Positions 51,809 through 64,000 of a stretch of DNA of 64,000 bases are shown in pieces (position 1 is the first letter of the stretch; every line of letters starts with the position of its first letter). The DNA lies in the NCBI GenBank assembly GCA_964006375.1, contig OZ023267.1, positions 27,402,739-27,466,738 on the forward strand. The letters run 5' to 3'. The translations under genes were made by a program, and so were the position numbers. The notes below the pieces were generated by a model. That model saw only the letters and a program-made list of their open reading frames with translations. It ran no database searches and was not told where the DNA came from. This stretch comes from Tillus elongatus. Lineage: Eukaryota; Arthropoda; Insecta; Coleoptera; Cleridae.

Positions 51809-53559
51809 AAAAACTAGATGTATAAGACGTGGAAAAGGCGACAAGTGAGATGAAGAAAGAGCGAGAGAAAGAGAGAGACGAGATATGTATGTATCGAAAA
51901 GCAACGTTGAACGATTAAGGGGACACGATCTAACCCCCGCCGTTTAACAGTGGGTTCTATAGTGAATTTCCGAGTGGAAATGATTTAATATTCATTACAA
52001 CAGTTATGGACTTGCTACTTACATTATAATCCACCCCTAGCTTGATTAAAAAATAATAGAAAACTAGATGTCATGTTTAGTAACATGTGTTTCTGATAAA
52101 TCGACGTGTCACATTGTGATAACCTGTCTTCACACTTGTTTTTTAATACCCAAATAAACACACCGAACAAGCCATGTCCACCCTTTCGTTTTGTAAAGGC
52201 AGGATCATCTATTATTAGGCAGTTTTATTAGAAAAATAGTAGCACAATTTTTTTGTCCCCAGCATGAGGAGCGTCAATAAGATTATACAGCATGTCAAGG
52301 AAGGAGGAGCAAAAAAATCGAGGGATGATTCTATTGAAATAATTAATGCGACAAATTTCTAAAATATTTTTTAGAAAACTGAAAACTAGCGAAGTTACAG
52401 ACGCTTGAAGAATGTTTCTTCCAATCATATTTCTTTCAGTAACGTTAATTTGTAAGTTAATAAATTTTTTCGAATTTTGTACGCCTGTAATGAATGAAAT
52501 TTTGTATTTTCTGTTTAATTTGACCTAGATCCGTCAAAGTGAAAGAGCCTAAATTATCTTGATCTGCCGATAAGGCCGTATAACTGTTTAATTAGAATTA
52601 AAAAAAATTACACCACACAGTTCAAGAGATTCAAAAGATCGATGAACAGTGTCTCCCATTGTAGAGCGCGAAAATGATCCGTTTCCGAAAAAAAGCCTTT
52701 AAAGATTATCTTGTACTGTATAAATACAAAATTACATCATCACATTCACAATATTAACAAAGCGTGTTTTGGAAATATTTGTTGTAGGTTCCTCCGAAAC
52801 AGGGCACTCTGGAATTGATTTTGATAGATAATAGTTTTATGCAGGTTTTCTTATGGAATATTTGACATTATAGTCATTCTATTAATAATAACAACTCTAA
52901 TATCAAACCACGTGACAGGCATTACTATTATGGCTTAGCTGTAGGCAATACATTTGCAACAAGACGTTTGTTTAGCGAAGCAGCATTTCTAAATAAAAGG
53001 GTACCACAACCTTAAGTATATCCGAGTCATCCTATAAAATAATTAATTAAAAATAAAATTGCACATATGTGTATAAATATATATCAAAAATTAAGTAAAA
53101 AAAGATACGAAAACATATTATATAAAAACAAAATTTATATAGAAAGATTATAGATTAGTCAATTTGGTATTAAAAATAGTGGAATATAATAAAATTGGCT
53201 GACGATACAACCCTGATAAATTTATATTCCGTATAGTGCTCATATAAATGCCACTAACCACTAGATATAATTAAAGTCTGTGGCTAATGGATATAACGGA
53301 CCAAAGCCAAACAAAAATAACAACGTGAAGTATTTAATACTATCCATGGAAGATCGAAAGAATGTGGATTATTCATTCAAATCTGGACTTATTGGTGCAG
53401 GACATCAGCAAACAACACAAACTTCAAGAGCAACGATCCGTGTTTTGAATTAAACTGAGAATAACTCTAGCATAGGTGTAAGGTAAGTCGTTGCTCAGGT
53501 AGGTATTCCAAAGAGATCCGTGAATAAAATTTGATAGAGGCCTTAGCCAACTTGGCTAC
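51809..53559. other. No recognised feature (about 1.75 kb)
   Basis: The longest stretch without a known repeat. A 66-codon frame at 52228-52428 (-) has no domain. Probably intron or intergenic sequence. Confidence 0.45.
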
Positions 53560-54153
53560 GCTCGACATGTATGTACTAGCAGGTATATCCCGTAATACAT
53601 GTTAATCGTCTAACGTCTACTATTTACACAAAACTATTTTGATTTACAATATATTTTCTGCTCATATTTGAGCGAAATAAAGGAAAATAACGACTTAGGT
53701 ACATATCTAGGAGCTTTTTAGTCATTTCTTGTCGTATTTTTCACTCTCATTGGTACTCCTACCACCATAATTAAAATTTTGACGTTTTAACTTTCTTGAA
53801 TCAGATTTAATTAATCAGAAATTAATTAACCTCTAACTTTTTTGTCTTTTAACATGGAGATCTGAACTTTGGTAAGATACCCTTTTTTAGAGTATCCAGC
53901 GTGACAAATTTGGTTGCGCCTACCTTGTTATTTCCGGAGACATAATTTAAAAAAAAAACAAAAAATTTTCCGGGAAAACCTGGGCCAATTTTCTTGACTA
54001 ACAAACTTCTCCAAGCTATTTGCAAAAGGAAGGTATGTAAACACTGGATATGGGTTCTATGGGGCCTAGTTCGCGGTCATTTGAAGAATTTTTTTCAAAA
54101 TTCAAAAGTCGGGATCTCCTCATAAGTAATTAAAAAAAACAATTCACTAAAAC
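53560..54153 (-). mobile_element. (TA)n-family repeat, subfamily 3, tract lost
   Basis: Hairpin remnant at 54124-54152, left arm (CAAAAGTCGGGATCTCCTCA; GGGGCCTAGTTCGCGG) joined to the right arm without any (TA)n. The distal part is inverse to 36450-36660. Confidence 0.6.
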
Positions 54154-55009
54154 CAAAAAAAGTGGCAGGATTTCACCCCAGTTCACGGTATATCGACAAT
54201 AAAGTGGCGAATGTTGGCTACCAAGTCGTCCTTCGTCTGTGGATTATAGCACAAAGACTCGTGGTTAACTTCTCATCACAGTTTAGTCTGAAATCATTTC
54301 GTGCTACGTAATTTTATATCACATTTATGGTGATGTCAGTATTTGCTCCAACACAGCTATTAATATTGACAGCATTAGGATATAGTGACAATACTTAAAT
54401 ACTCAATGAAAAGGCTTTTTGGCAGACAATAAAATACAAGAAGAAAGGCCACACAGTTAAGCGTGCGTTAAGCGTTTGGTGATTAAATCGCCGTTTTATA
54501 TTGATCAAGTTGGATTGTTAATCGATTTCTGGTACATTCGGTGGCAATGCTGTTGGACCTCGGGTACAGTAGTTACAATTTCAGCTTGGATAACTTTTCG
54601 TGTAGTTTTCTCGAGAATTGAAAAGTACGTATGGAGCCCATTTTGTTTTTGATTTTGTTTCACAAATTCTGCACCCCCTAAGGGTTCACATGAGGTTTCT
54701 GTTTAAGTGTATGACCTCCTGTTGAGCTTGATCTCAGTCAATTGACTCCACAACCTTTCATTTCGCAGTAGATTTTATACCTTGTCATTGTTTACTGTGT
54801 ATTAGTTTGCTCGGATGCTTTTGATCCGCTTTTAATTGCATGTTTAACTTTGCTGTGGCTGCTGGCTTATTTTACTAATGCTTTTTAGTTTGTACTGTAG
54901 CTTTTTAGCTTTTACTTTAGATTTTTAGCTTGTTTTCCTGTTTGACTTTAGATATCAGCTTTGAGGTTTTCTATATTGATTGTTTTGATACCACCAAACA
55001 GCGTTTTCT
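54154..55009. other. No recognised feature
   Basis: No gene or named repeat. It may include the body of the retroelement that ends at 55130. Confidence 0.4.
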
Positions 55010-55130
55010 GACAGACCTTTTTATTGTGATTTTAGATTTAACCCTGAAGATGGCCACTTAGTTGACCAAAACGCGTAGGGAACTCATAAAATTGTATTGT
55101 CTGGAAAATAAACCTTTTCGTTGAGTATTT
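55010..55130 (+). mobile_element. Retroelement terminus with degenerate hammerhead-like motif (family D)
   Basis: CTGAAGA at 55044-55050, an imperfect GGCC..GACC stem II, AAAA (55068-55071) in place of GAAA, self-complementary ACGCGT 55071-55076, A 55077, then GGG that can pair with CC before the core. Same layout as families A-C but with a G-to-A change in GAAA. Likely a PLE-type end. Confidence 0.4.
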
Positions 55131-55800
55131 AGTTATGTCTATTGTAAGCAAGGTACTTGCTTAGGTATTTGTATTTTATGTAATTGTCATCTATTTCATC
55201 AATCTTGTGATCTTATTATTTCATCTGGAGGAGTAAATCTTTAGGTTCCGATGGGGGTTATAATTATGGGAGAGCCGGTGTTGGTCTTTCTGTCGCCAAG
55301 TAACAGTTAAATTAGTGTATTCTATCATTTTATACGATCAATTTAGCCATCGCTAAATACAAACATAATTATGAAATGTGAAATGATTAGATATTGTCGG
55401 ATTATTTTACGGCCTATAAAATTTGCGATAAAGTGCAAGAAATACAAAACCGTTGATTAGGTGTCGAAATTTTCTGTTTTGGCGTCAGCTAGTCGGTAAT
55501 TTGAACCGGGGGCAGCCTTAATGTACTAAAAACCACGTAGTGGACAGAAGTACACCTGCCAGCTTAGACAGTAGTTGGGTCAACCGAACTCGAGGAACAC
55601 TAGTTTAGAAGTTTTCGGAAAACACCCAATTAACAATGGCGACAGAGAGCGTCACCTTTATTGGCGCAGGAAAACTGTAAATTTAACAAAAATGCAGTCA
55701 CAAGAACATCCTTTGCGTAAGCCAGGAATGGTGGGAATGGTTTTATCATAGGCGTGTTTATCTCACAAATTTTTGTAAAGACTGCAATTTTCTATTGATT
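55131..55800. other. No recognised feature
   Basis: No supportable gene or repeat. Confidence 0.4.
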
Positions 55801-55802
55801 GA

Positions 55803-57423
<1,621 letters not shown>

Positions 57424-57653
57424 CTTGTCTCTTTAACGTCGATCTATTTTTGCGATTATGGCACATGATGGAGACGTTACATCTCATTGTCCTAGAATTT
57501 TTGTTAAACCACTTCTTTAATTAAGGAGATAGGGATCTTCCACGTGCTCAACACTGCGTCGGACAGGGGACCAGAGGATTTACACCCCCTTAGAATACCG
57601 AAACGCGCAGGTACTCAACTGTTCAAACAAAATGCCACAACGTCGGTTGATGT

Positions 57654-57654
<1 letters not shown>

Positions 57655-57704
<50 letters not shown>
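57655..57704. repeat. (TAG)n/(CTA)n microsatellite, LINE 3' tail
   Basis: About 16 units located exactly at the 3' end of the LINE and bounded by its target duplication. Confidence 0.9.
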
Positions 57705-59298
57705 CAGTGGTGGGGAGGCCAACGCCAAGCAAGTAGGCCACAGTGGACCCTTTTTGCCAACCCCAGCAACCCAGCAACCATGCTCTACTTTTCCTCGGTT
57801 CCGTCGCCAAACCGCCTCGACCTCGAGATGAAGGCCGTGACGGTCTTCAATTAGACGGTACTTACCTGGTTCCTCTGCATAGTCCTCGATCCGAACAATT
57901 CTGCTTGAAGACTCCTAAAAACCTCGCATTCACACAGGTAGTGGTAGGACGTTTCTTCATCCTCGCCGCATTCCTGGCAAATGGGATCCCTTTCTACGCC
58001 TATCAAGGTGTCTTCTAAGGGCTCAGTGGTCTGTCAGCACCCCAAGGATGCGGCGAAGCGTAGGTCGACTCCTTCCGAGTAGCCAGACAGTTTTATCTCT
58101 GTCCGGACCCTCCACGAAGTCCCTCGCCTGCCTGCAGCCACCAACCGACCCCCAGTGCCTCTCCATTGCTTCCTCGGTCCATCTGTCTAAGGCAACAGAG
58201 ACTGTCTTCCTACTTATACCTATCGCAGGCTCCGGGCTACAGAACGGTCCCCGGGAACCGAGTCTTGCGAGATTATTCGCCACCTCATTCCCCGCTACGC
58301 CACAGTGTCCCGGAACCCACACCAGTTGCACCTCCTTCGTCCTGGCTAGTCCTCTGAGGGCGTCAGCTCACTCCTGAGCAGTGTTGATCTGATTCTGGCC
58401 GCGCAGACTGCCCGGAGGCCTCCTGGCTATCCGAGCAGATGTACACACATTTCTCGGAACTCCTCTTCACATCCTGTCTATTGGACACAGACAGGATAGC
58501 ATAAACCTCTGTTTCGAATGCCGTGTTATATGCGCCAAGAGCATAGCTCTCGCGCATCCCCAGGCCCTCGATGTATATTCCTGCCCCGGAGGATTGTTGG
58601 TCCTCCAGCCGCGATCCGTCGGTGAAACAGACCATGCTTGCGGGCTGGAATGCAACCTCATTTTCCCTCCACTGATCCCTACTGGGGATCCAGAGGGTGT
58701 ATGGCCTAGTCAACCTAATATCGTCCTCGGCATCCCGCACCTTTATGGTGGAAATCGGAATTTCCTTTTCCACCTCCTTGGCGACTCTTGCATGTCCTAT
58801 TACTGCTGCCTCTACGCACCAGTTTTCTGAGTCTCGCATTCTAAGATGCGACGCCATAGCCTCCTTATGATGCAGATGGGAAGCGGTGGCAGCATCAAAA
58901 GGACCTCTAGCGCGGCTGAGGGTGTCGTCCTCATAGCGCCTGTGATACCCAGGATTGCCAGCCTTTGGAGTTTGGCCAGCTTCCTGCTGGTAGTTTGGTT
59001 CACACCACACCACTAGACGGCCTGACGATCGCAGTGTAGATCCAATGAAGGATCCGAGGATTAAGTCCCCAGGTCCTCCCTATCACACGACGCAGTTGCC
59101 AGAGGGTCGCTACTCCTTTCCTCACTACTCGTTCTATTTGCGACCCCCATGTTAATTTGGGGTCCAGGATCACCCCCAGATATTTGACCTCCCGCACTAA
59201 AGCTAAAGGTTTTCCAAACATCACGGGCGCCCTGAACCCCTCTACCTTCCTCTTCTTGGTAAATAGGATCATCTCCGTCTTCGCCGGGTTTACGGAGA
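57656..59298 (-). pseudogene. LINE with RNase H (R1/I/LOA-like), 5'-truncated, in a SINE
   Basis: Flanked by the perfect 10-bp duplication GTTGATGTTA (57646-57655 and 59299-59308). Minus strand, right to left: the end of the RT (VKYLGVILDPKLTWGSQI near 59150), a connecting region, then RNase H: MVCFTDGSRLEDQQSSGAG near 58600, FETEVYAILS near 58510, CSDSQEA near 58430, VWVPGHCGVAGNEVANNLAR near 58300. The last catalytic aspartate is Asn (GNEVANN for GNExAD). A Cys/His cluster (ICQECGEDEETSYHYLCECE) lies near 57950. The 3' end is a (TAC)n tail at 57656-57704. Frameshifts near 58020, 58370 and 59000 kill it. Confidence 0.88.
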
Positions 59299-59587
59299 GT
59301 TGATGTTAATTTTATATATGTACTGAAAGTGAACTGTACTTCTACTGGGGATCCGATTCAGGACATAAAAACAACATAAAGAACTCATTTTAACTGGGTT
59401 ATATTTGTTTATGAATGTTCTTATAGTTGCGTATGCCTTAGAGCAGATTAAATAAAATGTTGTTTTAATGAATTATTGTGTTTTGCATTGTAGGCTAAGT
59501 AATTTTTAATACCATATTAGCCCACCACACACGCCACGGGCTCTCACGTCTATATTTTTCGCTAGTTAGAATTTATTTCAAACGGAG

Positions 59588-61544
59588 ATTGTGTAGGTTG
59601 CAAAGGACTACAACCTAAAATTATTTTCATATATACACGTGATCTAAAAAAGTGTGACACCTCAAAGTTACGTTTTTTTCTTATAGAACAATCAGTATTT
59701 GACAACGTTTTTGAATTATATCAGAAAAATAAGGTTCACTTACTCCAAGGGTCCCTATATCTAGCTATTACTATTTCCCAGATATCTTGATTTTGCGACG
59801 AATGTGAGGTTTTCGAAAACAAATCTTATCCCCATTGCCAGATTATATCGTAGAAAAACTAGATTTTGAAGGTGAATTTGGTACTTCATCAACTACTGTA
59901 GTAGTCCATATTTAGCAATACTTTACAGGGCGTTCAAAAATCATCCATCCAAAAGAAGTTTTGAAAGATTGTTGGGAGTTTTTCGAAGAACTGGAAGCGT
60001 AGCATATGAAAAGACCAATAACAGAGTCCAATTACCGGAAATGAAGAAAATGTCTTTGCGGTCATTGAATCCCTTATAGAAAATCCCCACGTAAGCTAGC
60101 ACAAAGCCAGTCAGAAAACGGCGTTGGCCAGGCAAAGCATTGGCAGAATAAAGAAAGAAATTTCATCCCTACCATATCCAATTCAATCACGAACTTTAGG
60201 ATGCTGACTTCAATCGATGACTTGATTTCTGTATCTGGGCATTAGAGATGTTGGGTGAGGATGAACACTTATTCGATTATGCGCTGTTTACAGACGAATC
60301 GACTTCTCATAATAACGGCTTGGTAAACAAACATAATTTTCATTACAATGCTGATGAAAGTCTAGATTTTTGTCTCAGTATTAACCGTCAGAATCGTCGG
60401 TCTATTAAAGTGTGGGGTGGAATATTAAAGTCAAGAGTAATAGGTCCTTACTTTTTCAATGGACACCTAAATGGAAATATACTTCACAAGTTTCTTCGTC
60501 AAAGTTTGCCTGAACTTTTGGAAGACGTCCCACTATCTATTATAAGGCGGATGTGGCCACAACTGGACGGTGCGCCGGCACATCTTCAAATCAGAGTGCG
60601 ACAAGAACTTAGTAGATATTTTCCCAATAAATGGTAAGGACGAGGAAGTCTACAAAACTGGACAGGCAGATTGCCAGACCTAACATGTCTTTATTTTTTC
60701 TTGTGGGGACATCTTAAGAATATCGCATATGAAATGCATCCGACCACACAAGATGGCATGAAACAACGCATATGGAATGCTTTCATTACAATATCGCCAC
60801 AAATGTTGCTCAATGTCAAGGTCCTTTGAACAAAGGCTACAATTATGCATTGAGCAGGATGGACGTCAGTTTCAACATTTGTAGATCTATGTTTATTATA
60901 ATTACTCTTGATTTTTCTGTTCATATTTTTATCATTTGCTTACTTTGGATTAGTTTCCAGATTGAATTTCATACAAAGCAAGTTAAATTTGTTGTTAAAA
61001 AAAAATTCTTATTTATGCAAAAACAATAATAAAAGTGTGAATAGCGCGAGAACGGCTGCACTTGGGTATAGGAAACCCTAGTATCATATTAAAGGTAATT
61101 ATTTTCTCTAGAAAATACATTAAAAAAATAAGGTGTTCCATTTTAAATAAAGGAAATAATCTACTTGGAGTGTGCCAATAATAAAACTGGAATTTTTGAA
61201 CGCCCTGTAGAGTATTGTTAAATATTGACTACAGTAATTGATGAAGTACCAAATGCACCATCCAAAGGTGGTGAGTTTTTTCTACGATATCATCTAACAA
61301 TGAAGATAAGATTGTTTTTTGAAAACCACGAATTCATCGAAAAATCAAGATATCTGGGAAACCGTAATAGCCAGTTATACGGATTCTTGGAGTAAGTGAA
61401 CCTTATTTTTCCCACATAATTTAAAAATGTTTTCAAATACCAGGTGTTCCATAAGAAAAAACAAAAGTTTGAGGTGTCACACTTTTTTTGGATCACCCTG
61501 TATATTTGAAAATAATTGTAGGTTGTAGTCCTATTTCAACCTGC

Positions 61545-61549
<5 letters not shown>
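59588..61549 (+). mobile_element. Mariner-like transposon with about 355-bp TIRs
   Basis: The terminal repeats (59588-59940 and 61193-61549) are inverse complements through GGACTACAACCTA, GTGTGACACCTCAAA, GGTTCACTTACTCCAAG, ATGAAGTACC and CAGGGCGTTCAAAAA, with point changes. Total length about 1.96 kb. A (TA)n tract begins right after the right end. TIRs this long are unusual for the superfamily. Confidence 0.85.
59960..60900 (+). pseudogene. Mariner-like DDE/D transposase, decayed
   Basis: An open part at 60248-60637 encodes LFTDESTSHNNGLVNKHNFH (first catalytic Asp in TDES), NRQNRRSIKVWGGILKSRVI, and QLDGAPAHLQIRVR (second Asp). After a stop at 60637 the frame continues as LPDLTCLYFFLWGHLKNIAY with the third acidic residue in PDLT. 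The N-terminal part (59990-60245) has several stops. The family resembles insect IS630-type transposases and lies centrally between the long TIRs. Confidence 0.8.

Positions 61550-61632
<83 letters not shown>
61550..61632. repeat. (TA)n microsatellite
   Basis: About 83 bp of (TA)n flush with the right TIR of the mariner-like element. Confidence 0.9.
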
Positions 61633-61636
<4 letters not shown>

Positions 61637-62439
61637 CATGTGATTCAAATTCGAGCCTCACCATAGGGATATAGCTGATCATCGAAGGTAGAGGGTCGCC
61701 GCTGGCTCATTTACTTGAACTCGTATAAAACAACTGAAAACATATTCTCACAGCCATTTGGAATTGTCTAAATTCTTCTATAACGTTTCACCTTCTTTGG
61801 GACATTATCAACTTTCTTATTTCTTAAGAGCGCCATATTGGACTTTGACATCATTCGATTTCTGTTTTTTTTTTAGAATTCAAAAGTGTTAAACATGGGA
61901 AAAAATATGTTTTAACAATTGCGCTGTATGGTCCAACCGTACAAAATCACGTTAACTTGTCTCTGAGGTTCGATGTAGAATTTCAAAACGTCAGAAAATA
62001 TTTCTGTCATCGGTGATAGCGTTGTGATACTAATATGCTATTCAATAATAAAGAGAAGCATAATATGTAACGTGTTTTTTATGCACCAAGTCGAAATAAA
62101 ACAATATCGGGCATGAGGTCCTAAGAACAACCAAAGCGTTCAATTTTTTAAGAGCTTGATATAATTCTAGGCGAGTTTTGATCGCTTATCCAACCCTGCA
62201 GCAATTATGGCAACAAAAATTTAAACATTAACCAACATAATAACATTTTAGAAATGGTAAATTTATGGCAACTTTTTGTGAATAAAATAACTGTGCCTTT
62301 GTTGTCTTATTTTCAGGTCAGTAATGATCTTTCAATTTCTTCACGTAAAGTAGCTAGGTTTGGGTATGCCGTGGACGCGACTTTCGAGATTATTACGTGA
62401 AAATAATTACGAACCCTAATAAACATTTTACAGCCAGAA
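61633..62439. other. No recognised feature
   Basis: May contain the decayed 5' part of the second transposon. No motif is clear. Confidence 0.35.
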
Positions 62440-63074
62440 TATTGGTTAACAGAATATTTATATGATGACAAAAATCTTCTTAATAAAATAACTTGTTTAC
62501 ATGAGTCTAAGCTTAAGAGGTGTGGAACGTTTAATAGAAAAAATGAGCATTATTGGTTAGTGGAGCATTCGTAGCAAAATAGGTAAAGGATACCACAATA
62601 TCACTTTAGACTATATTTTTGGATGGGTATGTTAAGAGACTGCTTTGTTCGACCAGTTCTGTATGAAGAAACATTAAACGACGAAAAGTACATCAAACTT
62701 CTTTGTACATTTTGTAGACAAAAAGTTAAACATGTATGGTTACAACAGGATAGTGCGCCAGCTCACAATGCGGTAATCGTGAGGAATTGCTTGCAATAAA
62801 AATGTCCAAATCACTGAATCAGAAATGACGAAGCAGTGGAATGACCTGCTAGATCGCAGACTTCAATTCACTTGATTATTTTTTAGAGAGAGCTGTAAAA
62901 ACCCAAATTTACCGCAGAGATCTGCCGGCAAATATAGAGGAACTCAGAGCAAGACTCTTCAACGCATTCAATACAGTTCCCAGGAGTACTATTCAGAGAG
63001 CTGTGCCAAATGCTGAAGAACGTGCACGTCTATGCATGAATCAAGAACGACTGCTTTTTGAATATTTCTTGTAG
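62440..63074 (+). pseudogene. Second mariner-like transposase, decayed
   Basis: Coding relics: CGTFNRKNEHYWLVEHS near 62525, CFVRPVLYEETLNDEKYIKL near 62650, VWLQQDSAPAHNAVIVRNCL near 62740 (second catalytic Asp in QQDSAPAH), then after frameshifts IYRRDLPANIEELRARLFNA and AVPNAEERARLCMNQER, ending EYFL at a TAG (63072-63074). The first catalytic block is not readable, and several stops and shifts are present. The transposase family differs from the one at 60 kb. Confidence 0.7.
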
Positions 63075-64000
63075 ATACCGTTGTTGTTATTATTTTCTGG
63101 TTTTTGTTTTGACCATTAATTGTAGTTGTTGTTTTTTTAAGAAAAATATCTGTGTGAAAATTGGCGATCATAAAGCATTTCTCAAGACAGAAAATGTATT
63201 TAGTGGCACGAAATTATTTATTATTTATTTACTTGATTTACTCTAAAAATAATTACTAAATGTGAGATTCAATACAGCTTCCAGTCAAACTAACAAAAGA
63301 TAGAAACAGCAGGAGACGTCTAAATATATGCAGAATCAAACTGGTGACTAGGACACCAACACCACCAACCAAACAGCATCGAGTGTGACGTCAAGTGATT
63401 AGACTGAGTGTTTGTAGCAGTTGTGCTTGCAGGCAATTGTAATAAAATAAATGTCTATCTCATGCCGTCTGGTCCCTGGTCCTGTGCTCTCTCCTGTCAC
63501 TGGCTGTGTTGTACAGTTCCTGCTGATATTCCTGCTACAGCGATCCTGCTATGTGCCATCATTGCTGCCTGCTGGCCGGACGATTACTATACCCATCAAA
63601 TCACATTATCGTTTTCAGTCCTCTCTTCCAACACTAGCCATTATTGAGATATCATTTCTGTATTTTGGTAGATACAGACCATTTAATGCATTTAATGCAA
63701 TCGTTTGTATTTGCGCCGGAGATCTAATTCAATTAGAAATGTATTCGTCCTTTAAAGGGTGGCTTTATGACTTTGTCTAGTCATTTGGTTTCGACATATG
63801 GATGTGTAGATAATATATCAACAATTTGAGAAAATGTGCCTTATTAATTGCATTAAAATGCGAATAAAAGTTTATTGATACAATTAATTAAACAAGCTCT
63901 ATGCCCAACAAAATTTGTTTGCTAAAAGATAACTTTTATCATATCATTCATAACGTTGTAAGCAACTAAATTATAAAACAAATTTATTTTCCAAAAAACG
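63075..64000. other. No recognised feature
   Basis: Overlapping frames at 63408-63647 and 63451-63780 (+) are open but show no domain or codon signal that would support a gene. Confidence 0.4.

Larger units (their letters stand above)
57424..59372 (-). mobile_element. SINE-1 copy split by a LINE
   Basis: The 3' half lies at 57424-57655 (diverged CGCGTTTCGG and GTGTTGAGCACGTGGAAGAT blocks). The 5' part lies at 59299-59372 (ACTTTCAGTACATATA, B-box remnant GAATCGGATCCCC). The two parts join at the TSD of the LINE. Confidence 0.75.

Noticed and set aside
57544..58377. Plus-strand open frames with poly-Ser and Pro/Ser-rich stretches
   Set aside because: Shadows of the minus-strand LINE with RNase H and of its (TAG)n tail.
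63408..63780. Overlapping 79- and 109-codon frames as a host gene
   Set aside because: No domain, no splice or start context, and two overlapping frames open at once. Not enough to call.

Overview
The window reads as an AT-rich stretch of a large, repeat-choked eukaryotic genome, most likely an insect. A beetle is plausible from the repeat mix, but nothing here proves the order. Coding sequence is sparse and interrupted by introns. There are dozens of (TA)n tracts, tRNA-derived SINEs, several clades of non-LTR retrotransposon, a Penelope-like element (PLE) with a GIY-YIG domain, hAT, mariner-like and piggyBac-like remnants, and one intact tyrosine-recombinase gene. No prokaryotic features (operons, ribosome binding sites, CRISPR arrays) are present.

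The only convincing host gene is one internal exon on the minus strand (17868-18144). It encodes the end of a paired-class homeodomain, most like Phox2, and begins exactly at the conserved homeodomain 46/47 intron. If so, most of the window is probably intron or flank of that gene, filled with nested transposons. Two repeat-free, GC-richer islands (about 4490-4960 and 22780-23115) are candidate conserved or regulatory DNA.

Layout: 1-1605, copies of an abundant repeat built around an internal (TA)n tract. 1676-3475, an inverted-repeat retroelement split by an RTE-type LINE. 3826-4190, SINE. 5440-7935, CR1/Jockey-type LINE. 8800-15410, (TA)n-repeat copies, one split by a TIR element. 15593-17745, piggyBac remnant followed by PLE. 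17868-18144, homeobox exon. 18464-22525, (TA)n repeats, a second inverted-repeat retroelement, SINE and PLE foldback. 23361-25130, hAT remnant holding a SINE. 25520-28375, R2/NeSL-like LINE, (ATT)n arrays and a transposase fragment. 28410-32743, (TA)n repeats. 32744-36145, a LINE split by the intact tyrosine-recombinase element. 36146-51808, mostly (TA)n repeats and small TIR elements with insertions. 53560-56314, more of the same plus a SINE. 57424-59372, a SINE split by an RNase H-bearing LINE. 59588-63074, two mariner-like remnants.

The most striking observation is a set of hammerhead-ribozyme motifs. A full-consensus type I hammerhead lies at 48667-48727. At least three further repeat families carry the same layout: stem I, CUGANGA-like core, stem II, GAAA, a short self-complementary stem III with no loop, then UH. 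They usually occur as outward-reading inverted pairs. One family is tied to a PLE 3' end. A 109-bp unit carrying this motif sits at 45728-45836 as a clean insertion with an 8-bp target duplication. The second theme is a (TA)n-bearing repeat with a hairpin at each end, and a nesting pattern that can be read from target-site duplications.
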